Of a stretch of 64,000 nt of DNA, positions 42,477-50,835 are shown piece after piece. Within the stretch, counting starts at the first letter, position 1. Each line of letters begins with the position of its first letter. Source of the DNA: Nostoc sp. C052 (GTDB lineage Bacteria > Cyanobacteriota > Cyanobacteriia > Cyanobacteriales > Nostocaceae); contig NZ_CP040272.1 of NCBI RefSeq assembly GCF_013393905.1, forward strand, positions 3,592,001 to 3,656,000, read 5' to 3'. A program made the position numbers and the translations under genes. The notes under the pieces were generated by a model that saw only the letters and a program-made list of their open reading frames with translations, made no database searches and had not been told where the DNA came from.

Positions 42477-43745
42477 ATGGCGATCGCAAAATGTCGTTTT
42501 AGTGGTCAACCTCTGCATCAAACCTTTATTGATCTAGGAATGTCACCTTTAGCCAATGCTTATCTTCGAGCAGAACAGCTAAATAATGCCGAAAAGTTTT
42601 ATCCTCTCCATGCTTATGTTTCTGAAGACACTCTCCTAGTTCAATTAGAACAGTTTGAAACTCCAGATCATATTTTTAGTGACTATGCTTATTTTTCTTC
42701 TTACTCGGTCAGTTGGCTAAAACATGCTAAAGCCTACACCGATATGATGGTAGAAAAATTCAACTTTAATCATCATAATCAAGTTATTGAAATTGCCAGT
42801 AACGACGGCTACTTACTGCAATATTTTTTAGAGAAAGGAATTCCCGTTTTAGGCATAGAACCAGCGGCAAATATTGCCAAGGTTGCTGAAGACAGAGGCA
42901 TTCCTAGTATCAACAAGTTTTTTGGAGTCGAAACAGCCAAAGAACTCGTGATACAAGGAAAACTAGCTGACCTTTTGATCGGTAATAATGTTTTAGCTCA
43001 TGTACCTGATCTAAACGATTTCATCGCTGGGATGAAACTCATCCTCAAGCCTAATGGCATTTTGACGATGGAGTTTCCTCACATCTTACAACTGATTCAA
43101 AAAAATCAGTTTGATACGATTTATCATGAGCATTTTTCTTACTTCTCATTCCTGACTATTGAGAAAATTTTTGCAGCACACAATTTGCAACTTTTTGACG
43201 TAGAAGAATTATCAACTCATGGTGGTTCACTAAGAATTTATGCCAAACATAACTCCGCCGATCATATCAGCATTAGTGAACGAGTTAGCCATTTGAAAGC
43301 TAAGGAAATTGCTGCTGGACTACATCGTATGGAGACTTACATTACATTTGGAGAAAAAGCCAAAGAAACAAAGCATAAGCTATTAAATTTTCTCTTAAAA
43401 GCTAAAGCAGAAGGTAAATCAATCGCTGGCTATGGCGCACCAGCTAAAGGCAATACATTGCTGAATTACTGTGGAATTGGAAAAGATTTTATTGATTACA
43501 CAGTAGATTCCAATCCTTATAAACAGGGACTATTTTTACCTGGTACTCATATTCCTATCTTTGAACCAGATAAAATCCGTGAAACCAAACCAGATTATGT
43601 CCTAATTTTACCTTGGAATCTCAAGGAAGAAATTATGGAACAAATGGCATTTATTGGTGAATGGGGTGGACAGTTTGTCGTACCCATTCCTGAAGTAAAA
43701 ATTTATCCCTGTCCTATTCCGGATAGGCTTTTAATAGCGTCGTAA
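42477..43745 (+). CDS. NDP-sugar C-methyltransferase (SAM-dependent, TylC3/NovU type)
   Basis: 422 residues in three parts: an N-terminal putative zinc-binding domain starting CRFSGQPLHQTFIDLGMSPL, a class I SAM fold with VIEIASNDGYLLQYFLEKG and LIGNNVLAHVPDL, and a C-terminal domain with IAGYGAPAKGNTLLNYCGIG. This three-part layout is that of enzymes that methylate a carbon (usually C3) of 4-keto-deoxysugars. It implies a branched sugar in the polysaccharide. The ATG at 42477 is preferred to the TTG nine bases earlier. Confidence 0.88.
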   Translation: MAIAKCRFSGQPLHQTFIDLGMSPLANAYLRAEQLNNAEKFYPLHAYVSEDTLLVQLEQFETPDHIFSDYAYFSSYSVSWLKHAKAYTDMMVEKFNFNHHNQVIEIASNDGYLLQYFLEKGIPVLGIEPAANIAKVAEDRGIPSINKFFGVETAKELVIQGKLADLLIGNNVLAHVPDLNDFIAGMKLILKPNGILTMEFPHILQLIQKNQFDTIYHEHFSYFSFLTIEKIFAAHNLQLFDVEELSTHGGSLRIYAKHNSADHISISERVSHLKAKEIAAGLHRMETYITFGEKAKETKHKLLNFLLKAKAEGKSIAGYGAPAKGNTLLNYCGIGKDFIDYTVDSNPYKQGLFLPGTHIPIFEPDKIRETKPDYVLILPWNLKEEIMEQMAFIGEWGGQFVVPIPEVKIYPCPIPDRLLIAS

Positions 43746-43928
43746 TTACTAAAGAGAAGCAAAAACGCCTCTTATTACTAATAATTTAATTTTTTTGAGT
43801 AATTAAAAGGCGCATCTCTTATAAAAATTATGTCGTCAAATCGCAAAGAAATAAATTGCAAAGCAGCTTTTTAATTATCTAAACTGCTGTTAATACTGGT
43901 TCTTCTTAACTACAGAGTTGAGCTTAAT

Positions 43929-44882
43929 ATGAATAAATTGCTGACCATTGCCATCCCAACATTCAATCGCGCCCAGCTTTTAGATAAACAACTTACTTGG
44001 TTAGCCAAATCTATTAAAGGCTTTGAGTCTGACTGTGAAATCTTTATTTCTGATAACTGCTCTACAGACAATACTCAAGAAATAATTAAAAAGTGGCAGA
44101 TAATTCTCAGTAATGTAAAATTTACGTCCAACAAAAATAGTAAAAATATTGGCGTAATGGGTAATATTGCTTGTTGTTTAAAAGCCCCAACTAGTAAATA
44201 TATTTGGACAATTGGTGATGACGATCCAATCCAGGAAAGAACTTTAGAGTATGTGCTAACAACACTAAAAAAACATGCAGATTTAGCACTAATGTTTTTA
44301 AATTTCTCCGGTCGTCAAAAACGAACGGGTCAACTTGTTGTAGAACGCTGGTTGAATAGTGATAACGACGAACTAAGAGTTGATGGTAAAACTGTATTTC
44401 AAAGTTATCTTAATGAAAACTTTGGTGGTGTACTTTTTATATCAGCAGCAATTTATCGCACAGATTTAGTCAAACGCGCTTTACAAAAGTGGCCATCTGC
44501 TACTAGTAATTGGGCATCTCAAGCATATTGGACTGCATTTTGTGCTGCTCATGGAAGTGTCATTATTACTAAAGACACTTATTTAGAATGTACTATGGGC
44601 GCTAGTCTTTTGGATCTCGATCCAACATGGAACTTTAGAATGCGATATGCGTTCATACCTGAAGTTTATATAAAACTACTAAAGGTAGGGTATCCTCATA
44701 AGTTTTGTCAGAAAATGATTTGGCAGAATTTTCAACAAAAAACTGACTTGAAAATCTTATTAGGTGCTTTAAAACGTTGGCCTTTCTTGACAATCAAAAT
44801 ATTTATTCCTTACCTAAGTTTTTTAAGTATATCAGCTTGGGCAATTCTTTTTCCACCTAAACAGCTAGAGAATAGCCTGTAG
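43929..44882 (+). CDS. Family 2 glycosyltransferase (tandem copy 1)
   Basis: The 317-residue GT-A protein has LLTIAIPTFNRAQLLDKQL at the start, ISDNCSTDNTQE (nucleotide-sugar loop) and TIGDDDPIQ as the DxD metal-binding motif. A short hydrophobic segment lies near the C-terminus (ILFPPK region). It is strikingly similar throughout to the next gene, which points to a tandem duplication. It would add one sugar to the lipid-linked repeat unit in the cytoplasm. Confidence 0.9.
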   Translation: MNKLLTIAIPTFNRAQLLDKQLTWLAKSIKGFESDCEIFISDNCSTDNTQEIIKKWQIILSNVKFTSNKNSKNIGVMGNIACCLKAPTSKYIWTIGDDDPIQERTLEYVLTTLKKHADLALMFLNFSGRQKRTGQLVVERWLNSDNDELRVDGKTVFQSYLNENFGGVLFISAAIYRTDLVKRALQKWPSATSNWASQAYWTAFCAAHGSVIITKDTYLECTMGASLLDLDPTWNFRMRYAFIPEVYIKLLKVGYPHKFCQKMIWQNFQQKTDLKILLGALKRWPFLTIKIFIPYLSFLSISAWAILFPPKQLENSL

Positions 44883-44971
44883 CTTAGTGTGTTAATTGCC
44901 AAGTTACGGTTAATAATAGTTCTTGGCGATAACCACTCATATATCAATTTTATTAACTACTATTTCTTACC

Positions 44972-45979
44972 ATGTCTAAATTACTGACCATTGCTATACC
45001 CACTTATAATCGTGCTGAGTTACTTGATAAACAGTTAGCCTGGCTAGCTAAAACTATCAAAGGTTTTGAAGATGATTGTGAAATTTTAGTTTCTGATAAT
45101 TGTTCTACAGACAATACTCAAGAGGTAATTAAAAAATGGCAAGTAATACTTAGCAATATCATATTTAAATCAAATAAAAATCCTAAGAACTTAGGCGTTG
45201 TCAAAAATATCATGTATTGCCTAAATTCTACAACAACAAAATATGTTTGGACAATTGGTGATGATGATCCGATTCAAGATAGAGCTATTGCTTATGTAAT
45301 TAGCAAGCTCAAACAATATGAAGATTTATCATTATTATTTCTCAATTTTTCCGGTCGCAACCAAATTACTGGTGAACCAGTTCATCCACCCACAATTGTT
45401 GGTAATCGCTGGTTTGATATAGATAGTGAAGAAGGTGAGGGTGATGGTAAAGCTATATTTGAGCATTGTTTCTCAAAAAGTGTCGGTGCAGTAATTTTTC
45501 TGACTGCTACAATCTACCGCACTGATTTAGTAAAATGCGCTCTCCAAAATTGGCAAGATGCTGAGAATAACTGGATATCTTTAGCATATTTAGCTGGGTA
45601 TTGTGCTGCTAATGGTCGTGTAATTGTCACGAAAGAGACTTATTTAGAATGTGTTGTTGGTGTTAGTTATTGGCAGAAAGAGCCAAAGTCTGCACTGTTA
45701 ATGCAATACAAACACATACCCGAAGTGATTTTGAAATTGGAGCAGAGTGGATATTCTAAGCAGTTTTGTCGGCGGATGCTGTTGCAAAACGGCAAAGAAG
45801 TCAACTTGAAAGTTTTCTTGGGTGCTTTAAGAAGATGGCCTATGTCAGCAATCAAGACAGTAGTTCCATTTTTAGCTTTAGTCAGTTTGTGTGCTTTTGA
45901 CGTGATGATTTCTAAAGAATTTAGTTTAGCAGAATCAGGTGAAATATCTACTCAAGAAGTACAGAGCTATAAACCATAA
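44972..45979 (+). CDS. Family 2 glycosyltransferase (tandem copy 2)
   Basis: 335 residues, with the same architecture as the preceding gene: LLTIAIPTYNRAELLDKQL, VSDNCSTDNTQEVIKKWQ and TIGDDDPIQDRA. It has an extra loop (VHPPTIVGNRWFD, about residues 135-150) and a longer polar C-terminus. Sequence drift between the copies suggests that they now use different donors or acceptors. Confidence 0.9.
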   Translation: MSKLLTIAIPTYNRAELLDKQLAWLAKTIKGFEDDCEILVSDNCSTDNTQEVIKKWQVILSNIIFKSNKNPKNLGVVKNIMYCLNSTTTKYVWTIGDDDPIQDRAIAYVISKLKQYEDLSLLFLNFSGRNQITGEPVHPPTIVGNRWFDIDSEEGEGDGKAIFEHCFSKSVGAVIFLTATIYRTDLVKCALQNWQDAENNWISLAYLAGYCAANGRVIVTKETYLECVVGVSYWQKEPKSALLMQYKHIPEVILKLEQSGYSKQFCRRMLLQNGKEVNLKVFLGALRRWPMSAIKTVVPFLALVSLCAFDVMISKEFSLAESGEISTQEVQSYKP

Positions 45980-46021
45980 TCTATTGATAGATTTACATCA
46001 AAACTAGAAGGAATTGACACC

Positions 46022-46867
46022 ATGTTTAGTGTAATTAAACGCAAAATATCTACACTATCTTCTGACTTAGAATATTATCTAGCACTTTGGAAGCATAGCA
46101 AAAATCTGCCAGCATTGGAAGGGCGCGATCGCAAGATCCTTAATGCTCTCAAAAAAGATGGCGTTTATATCACAACCCTGGCAGATTTAGAGTTAAACTC
46201 TAGCTCAGAACTGCTCAAAGCTTCTTACCATCAATTGTCTCAGATGGACAATCCCAACAACGACCATCTAGATGAAAAGTTACCACAAATTTCTACAGTT
46301 ACAGGCTTACCAGAATTTTATGCCTGGGGAATGGAGAAAAGGCTACTCAATATAATCGAAAATTATATTGGTCTTCCTATTGCTTTTCATGGTGTACATT
46401 TACGCAAAGATTTCAAGAGCAAACATCAGTTTGGTACATTACTATGGCATAGCGATGCCGAAGACCGTCGCATTATCAAAATCTTCATTTACTTGAGTGA
46501 TGTAGAAGAAAAAACTGGGCCTTTTCAATACATTCCCCGTTCTTTAACTCCCTTCTTTAGTTGGAATTATATTCAGCTTTTCTACAAACTTTGGAAGTCA
46601 GGCTATATGGGCATCGATGATGAAGAAGTAAAACCAGTCATCCCCAAATCAGCTTGGAAATCCTGCCCAGGCCCAGCCGGTACCGTCATTATTGTAGATA
46701 CGAAAAATGCTTTGCATCACGGTACAGTCCGCACAGAAGACCGTTCAGCGCTATTCTTTTGTTACACCGCTAACCCTCCCGAAAGACCAGACCTCTGCAC
46801 CCAATACTGGGATGATACTTATCCCAGAGCAGAGTTACGTTCTGCATCAGATGTAATGTCTGTTTAG
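46022..46867 (+). CDS. Phytanoyl-CoA dioxygenase-like Fe(II)/2-oxoglutarate oxygenase
   Basis: 281 residues. The metal triad is visible as His143 and Asp145 in LLWHSDAEDR and His232 or His233 in NALHHGTV, and Arg241 (DRSALFF) could bind 2-oxoglutarate. KTGPFQYIPRS is the strand pattern of this family. It would hydroxylate a small molecule or sugar/lipid precursor; the substrate is unknown. The reading frame ends with a TAG whose last base lies in MITE copy D. Confidence 0.75.
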   Translation: MFSVIKRKISTLSSDLEYYLALWKHSKNLPALEGRDRKILNALKKDGVYITTLADLELNSSSELLKASYHQLSQMDNPNNDHLDEKLPQISTVTGLPEFYAWGMEKRLLNIIENYIGLPIAFHGVHLRKDFKSKHQFGTLLWHSDAEDRRIIKIFIYLSDVEEKTGPFQYIPRSLTPFFSWNYIQLFYKLWKSGYMGIDDEEVKPVIPKSAWKSCPGPAGTVIIVDTKNALHHGTVRTEDRSALFFCYTANPPERPDLCTQYWDDTYPRAELRSASDVMSV

Positions 46868-46953
46868 GAACTAATTATTTCCTGTAGGGTGGGCATCTTC
46901 TTGGTTACTGGGCGGGCGAGACGCCCACCCCACAAATATTTCTTGGAAATCCT
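46867..46953. repeat. MITE-like fold-back element, copy D (degenerate, 87 bp)
   Basis: Flanked by TTA at 46864-46866 and 46954-46956. The centre GGGCGGGCGAGACGCCCACCC and the right end TTTCTTGGAAATCC match copies A and B; the left end is decayed. The stop codon of the upstream gene (46865-46867) spans the junction. Confidence 0.65.
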
Positions 46954-47002
46954 TTAATCTGCGGACGTTCTAAGACTCAACATTCACCTCAAAGGAATTA
47001 TC

Positions 47003-47560
47003 ATGATTTTCACTGAAACCGCACTCAAAGATGCATTCATTATTGACTTAGAAGAAAAACCAGACCATCGTGGTTTTTTTGCTCGGTCTTTCTGCGCTCA
47101 AGAATTTGAAGCACATGGATTAAAGCCAACAGTTGCTCAATGTAACCTGTCTTTTAACTACAAAAAAGGCACTATCCGAGGAATGCACTATCAAATTCTG
47201 CCAGCAGCAGAAACAAAATTAATTCGTTGTACTAAAGGTGCAATTTATGACGTAATTATTGATATGCGTCCAGAATCTCCCAGCTTTTTATCACACATTG
47301 GTGTAGAGCTAACTCCAGAAAATCGCCGCGCTTTGTATGTTCCAGAAATGTTTGCTCATGGCTATCAAGCCCTGACAGATGAGACGGAAGTTGTATATCA
47401 AGTAGGTGAATTTTACACCCCAGGATATGAAAGAGGTTTACGCTATGACGACCCATTTTTTAACATTGATTGGCCTCTAGATGTGACTGAAATCTCTGAG
47501 AAAGATTTAAATTGGCCTTTGTTGAGAATGATGACTGTTGGTGGTACAGCTTCCAGATAA
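47003..47560 (+). CDS. dTDP-4-dehydrorhamnose 3,5-epimerase family protein (RmlC-like)
   Basis: The 185-residue cupin has PDHRGFFARSF at the N-terminus, RGMHYQ (catalytic His region), LIRCTKGAIYDVIIDMRP and YVPEMFAHGYQAL. It epimerises or isomerises a 4-keto-deoxysugar nucleotide. Given rfbF and the C-methyltransferase upstream, the substrate may be a CDP-linked sugar rather than dTDP. SD-like AAGGAA precedes the ATG. Confidence 0.9.
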   Translation: MIFTETALKDAFIIDLEEKPDHRGFFARSFCAQEFEAHGLKPTVAQCNLSFNYKKGTIRGMHYQILPAAETKLIRCTKGAIYDVIIDMRPESPSFLSHIGVELTPENRRALYVPEMFAHGYQALTDETEVVYQVGEFYTPGYERGLRYDDPFFNIDWPLDVTEISEKDLNWPLLRMMTVGGTASR

Positions 47561-47599
47561 ATTTAAACTCTTTATCTACACCTCCATCTGATACCATTT

Positions 47600-47690
47600 C
47601 TTTTTTTCTTTCTTTCTTTCTTTCTTTCTTTGTGTACTTTGCGCCCTTTGCGGTAGCCTGCGGCAAGCCGCTCTGCGTCTACGTTCCTCA
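47600..47690. repeat. CTTT microsatellite plus interspersed repeat
   Basis: Six tandem CTTT units (47608-47631), preceded by a T run, lie between the RmlC-like gene and a glycosyltransferase gene. A GC-rich block (CCTGCGGCAAGCCGCTCTGC, about 47659) of the common interspersed family follows directly. The tract is a candidate slippage site but lies outside coding sequence. Confidence 0.75.
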
Positions 47691-47756
47691 TATAGTTTGG
47701 TGCATCTTCATACTAATTCTGTATGAAGAAAAAATAATTAACTTAGGTAGAAATAA

Positions 47757-48983
47757 ATGCCAAATAATATTCTATCTCGTGTTGGAAATACTATCTCTTT
47801 TGTCTCCAACAAAGTCCAAGCTCGGATCAATTACGCTAAGACATTACAGGTTGTTTCCCTAAAGCCTAAACAGCCTTCTAAAGGAAATGTACTTCTTTCT
47901 TATCGGATTGAACCATTTCTCATCAAACCAGGTCAGCCTGTGCCCAATGACCAGAGTTGGAACTGGGAATGTCTACTAATCGCCCAAACTTTTTTAGACA
48001 TGGGCTATAACGTTGACGTTATCCAATTCCACAATGATAAATTCGTTCCTCAAAAAGACTACGCATTTTTCATTGATATCCGTCATCGTCTAGAAGCGCT
48101 TGCACCAAAGCTGAATAAAGATTGCATCAAAATTTTCCATGTTGACATTGCTAATATGATTTTTCGCAATGCAGCAGAATGCAACAGACTTCTAGAACTT
48201 CAACAGCGCCGAGGAATTACCTTACGTCCACAGCGATTTGAAACGCCCAATTTAGGAATTGAATATGCCGATTACGCCACCATATTAGGCAACAATTTCA
48301 CAGTTGATACATTCAAATATGCGAACAAACCAATGTATCGTATTCCCATTTCTTCGTCACTCGTTTATCCTTCTCCTGAAGAGAAAAACTTTGATGCGGT
48401 AAGAAAGAATTTTATCTGGTTTGGTGGTAGCGCTTTAGTTCTCAAAGGATTAGACTTGGTTTTAGATGCCTTTGCCCAAATGCCGGAATACCATTTAACA
48501 GTTTGTGGCCCGGTAAGTAATGACAAAGAGTTTGAGCAAGCTTTCTATAAAGAACTATACGAAACACCAAACATCCATACTTATGGTTGGATTGATGTTA
48601 GTAGCCCTGACTTTTTAAAGATTACAAATAATTGTTTGGGACTTGTTTATCCTTCTGTTTCTGAGGGACAGGCAGGTGCAGTAATTACTAGTTTACAAGC
48701 CGGCTTAATTCCGATTTTAAGCTATGAATCTGGTGTGGATGTTCATGATTTTGGTGTGATTTTTGATAACCTTTCCCTTGAAGAAATTCAGGCGAAAGTT
48801 AGAAGTATTTCCAATTTACCTGCTGAAGACCTCAAGCTGATGTCTCAGAAGGCATGGGAATACGCAAGAGCAAATCATACTAAAGAAAAGTTTGCTCAAG
48901 CCTACAGAAATGCTGTGGAGCAAATTATCGAAAATCACAGCCAGAAAAAACATACATCTAGCAAACAACTGGTTAGCATTTAG
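47757..48983 (+). CDS. Family 4-type glycosyltransferase
   Basis: 408 residues of GT-B build. The N-terminal half contains WNWECLLIAQTFLDMGYNVDV; the C-terminal Rossmann half contains FIWFGGSALVLKGLDLVLDA, VYPSVSEGQAGAVITSLQAG (donor-binding E-x7-E-like region) and a helical end. It acts with the other transferases of the island in building the polysaccharide repeat. Confidence 0.85.
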   Translation: MPNNILSRVGNTISFVSNKVQARINYAKTLQVVSLKPKQPSKGNVLLSYRIEPFLIKPGQPVPNDQSWNWECLLIAQTFLDMGYNVDVIQFHNDKFVPQKDYAFFIDIRHRLEALAPKLNKDCIKIFHVDIANMIFRNAAECNRLLELQQRRGITLRPQRFETPNLGIEYADYATILGNNFTVDTFKYANKPMYRIPISSSLVYPSPEEKNFDAVRKNFIWFGGSALVLKGLDLVLDAFAQMPEYHLTVCGPVSNDKEFEQAFYKELYETPNIHTYGWIDVSSPDFLKITNNCLGLVYPSVSEGQAGAVITSLQAGLIPILSYESGVDVHDFGVIFDNLSLEEIQAKVRSISNLPAEDLKLMSQKAWEYARANHTKEKFAQAYRNAVEQIIENHSQKKHTSSKQLVSI

Positions 48984-48994
48984 CCCTGGGGATT

Positions 48995-49096
48995 AGAAAT
49001 CGCGGCTATACAAACCAAGTCCGCCTGCGCGGACTGAGAAAATTAAGGGTTTCAAACCCGCGCAGGCGGGTTTTGCCTGTGTAGCCGTGACTTCTA
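48995..49096. repeat. 102-bp fold-back repeat (AGAAATCGCGGCTA...TAGCCGTGACTTCT)
   Basis: Outer arms AGAAATCGCGGCTATAC and GTGTAGCCGTGACTTCT pair with a few mismatches. Inner arms CCGCCTGCGCGG and CCGCGCAGGCGGG pair almost perfectly. It begins 12 bp after the glycosyltransferase stop and can form one long hairpin, so it may also terminate transcription. A fragment occurs at 4888-4907. Confidence 0.65.
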
Positions 49097-49219
49097 GTCA
49101 CTTGGTTTAAGATGTCGCTAACACAAAATGTACTTAATATTTAGCTGTAACAAATTATTAAGTGCAAAATTATCGAGAATTTGTAACACAACAAACAGTT
49201 CTAAAAAGGAGTTTAGTTC

Positions 49220-50533
49220 ATGATTATTATCGATCGCGCCTTACAAGCCCGTGCAGCAGCAGGAAATCCTATCAAGGTGGGAATGATTGGTGCTGGTTTT
49301 ATGGGTCGAGGAATTGCCAACCAAATTGTCAATTCAGTGCCAGGAATGGAGTTAGTTGCTATCTCCAATCGTCAGATTGATGCAGCGAAACAAGCTTATT
49401 CGGAAGCCGGAATTGAAGATATTCAAGTTGTTGCAACTGTCAGCGAATTAGAAGATGCGATCGCTAACGGTAAGTATGCAGTCACAGAAGACGCTAAGTT
49501 ACTGTGTCGGGCCGAGGGGATCGATGCATTAATCGAAGTCACAGGTGCAGTGGAATTTGGCGCTCACATCGTTATGGAAGCGATCGCCCACCGCAAACAT
49601 GTGATCATGATGAATGCCGAACTCGACGGCACTATTGGCCCCATCCTGAAAGTGTATGCCGACAAAGCAGGCGTCATTCTCAGCGCTTGTGATGGCGATC
49701 AGCCAGGGGTACAAATGAACCTTTACCGCTTTGTGAAAAGCATTGGTTTAACTCCGTTATTATGCGGTAACATTAAAGGACTCCAAGACCCTTATCGCAA
49801 TCCCACCACCCAGGAAGGATTTGCTAAACGTTGGGGTCAAAAGCCCCACATGGTGGCTAGCTTCGCTGACGGAACCAAAATTTCCTTTGAGCAAGCGATC
49901 GTTGCCAATGCCACAGGCATGAAAGTTGCCAAACGGGGAATGCTGGGATATAACTTCAACGGTTATGTCGATGAAATGGCCCATATATATGATGTTGAAC
50001 AACTCAAAGAACTGGGCGGCATTGTCGATTATGTAGTTGGAGCAAAACCAGGCCCAGGCGTATATGTATTTGCCACTCACGACGACCCCAAGCAACAGCA
50101 CTATCTCAACTTATACAAATTAGGCGAAGGCCCGCTTTACAGTTTCTATACTCCTTATCACCTCTGTCATTTTGAAGTTCCCTTGTCCGTAGCGCGTGCT
50201 GTTCTCTTCGGTGATGCCGTTATGTCTCCACTAGCAGGCCCGCTAGTAGATGTTGTCACCACTGCTAAAATCGACCTGAAAGCAGGAGAAACCTTAGATG
50301 GCATCGGCTACTACATGACCTACGGACAATGTGAAAATTCCGATATCGTCCAACAGCAAAATCTTCTACCAATCGGTCTAGCTGAAGGGTGTCGCCTCAA
50401 ACGAGATATTTCTAAAGATCAAGTCCTCACTTATGAGGATGTAGAATTACCCGAAGGCAGACTTTGCGACCAACTACGAGCCGAGCAAAACACCTATTTC
50501 GCTCCAGAAAAAATCTTAGTAGCAGTTGGATAA
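49220..50533 (+). CDS. Homoserine-dehydrogenase-like NAD(P)-binding oxidoreductase with SAF-like C-terminus
   Basis: 437 residues. The Rossmann motif is VGMIGAGFMGRGIANQI (about residue 20), followed by ALIEVTGAVEFGAHIVMEAI and KHVIMMNAELDGTIGPIL, as in homoserine-dehydrogenase-related oxidoreductases. The C-terminal about 90 residues (GLAEGCRLKRDISKDQVLTY) resemble a SAF domain. The substrate is unknown; placement in the island suggests a sugar or sugar-acid nucleotide step. A good ribosome binding site AAGGAG precedes the ATG. Confidence 0.8.
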   Translation: MIIIDRALQARAAAGNPIKVGMIGAGFMGRGIANQIVNSVPGMELVAISNRQIDAAKQAYSEAGIEDIQVVATVSELEDAIANGKYAVTEDAKLLCRAEGIDALIEVTGAVEFGAHIVMEAIAHRKHVIMMNAELDGTIGPILKVYADKAGVILSACDGDQPGVQMNLYRFVKSIGLTPLLCGNIKGLQDPYRNPTTQEGFAKRWGQKPHMVASFADGTKISFEQAIVANATGMKVAKRGMLGYNFNGYVDEMAHIYDVEQLKELGGIVDYVVGAKPGPGVYVFATHDDPKQQHYLNLYKLGEGPLYSFYTPYHLCHFEVPLSVARAVLFGDAVMSPLAGPLVDVVTTAKIDLKAGETLDGIGYYMTYGQCENSDIVQQQNLLPIGLAEGCRLKRDISKDQVLTYEDVELPEGRLCDQLRAEQNTYFAPEKILVAVG

Positions 50534-50613
50534 TATCGGTTCCAAAAACATTTGCCACAAATGAATTGGCTGTAGGGGTGTACAGCTGCACGCCCGTAAT
50601 ACGTTTCGGATAA

Positions 50614-50695
50614 GATCCCCCCGCCTGCGGCGACCCCCTTTTTAAGGGGGTAAAAATTACAAAAAGCCCCCCTTAAAAAGGGGGGTTGGGGGGAT
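50614..50695. repeat. GC-rich fold-back repeat (GATCCCCCC...GGGGGGATC)
   Basis: Outer arms GATCCCCCC and GGGGGGATC enclose two inner hairpins, CCCCCTTTTTAAGGGGG and CCCCCCTTAAAAAGGGGGG. It lies in the 300-bp gap between the oxidoreductase and a glycosyltransferase. The remaining gap has no recognised gene. Confidence 0.65.
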
Positions 50696-50835
50696 CTCCG
50701 AGGTCCCTACCAACGTATTTGTCGCCAGAATTTCATCAAGAGGATAAGAAGCTATACTGCGGGACACTAAAGTTGTTGATAGTAACTTACTGGGGAGCGT
50801 TTAAACAACCCCGATCGAAACTTTAGGTCAAATTC

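Noticed and set aside
47512..47862. 116-residue frame through the CTTT repeat
   Set aside because: Mostly a translated microsatellite and antisense-like low-complexity sequence overlapping two real genes.
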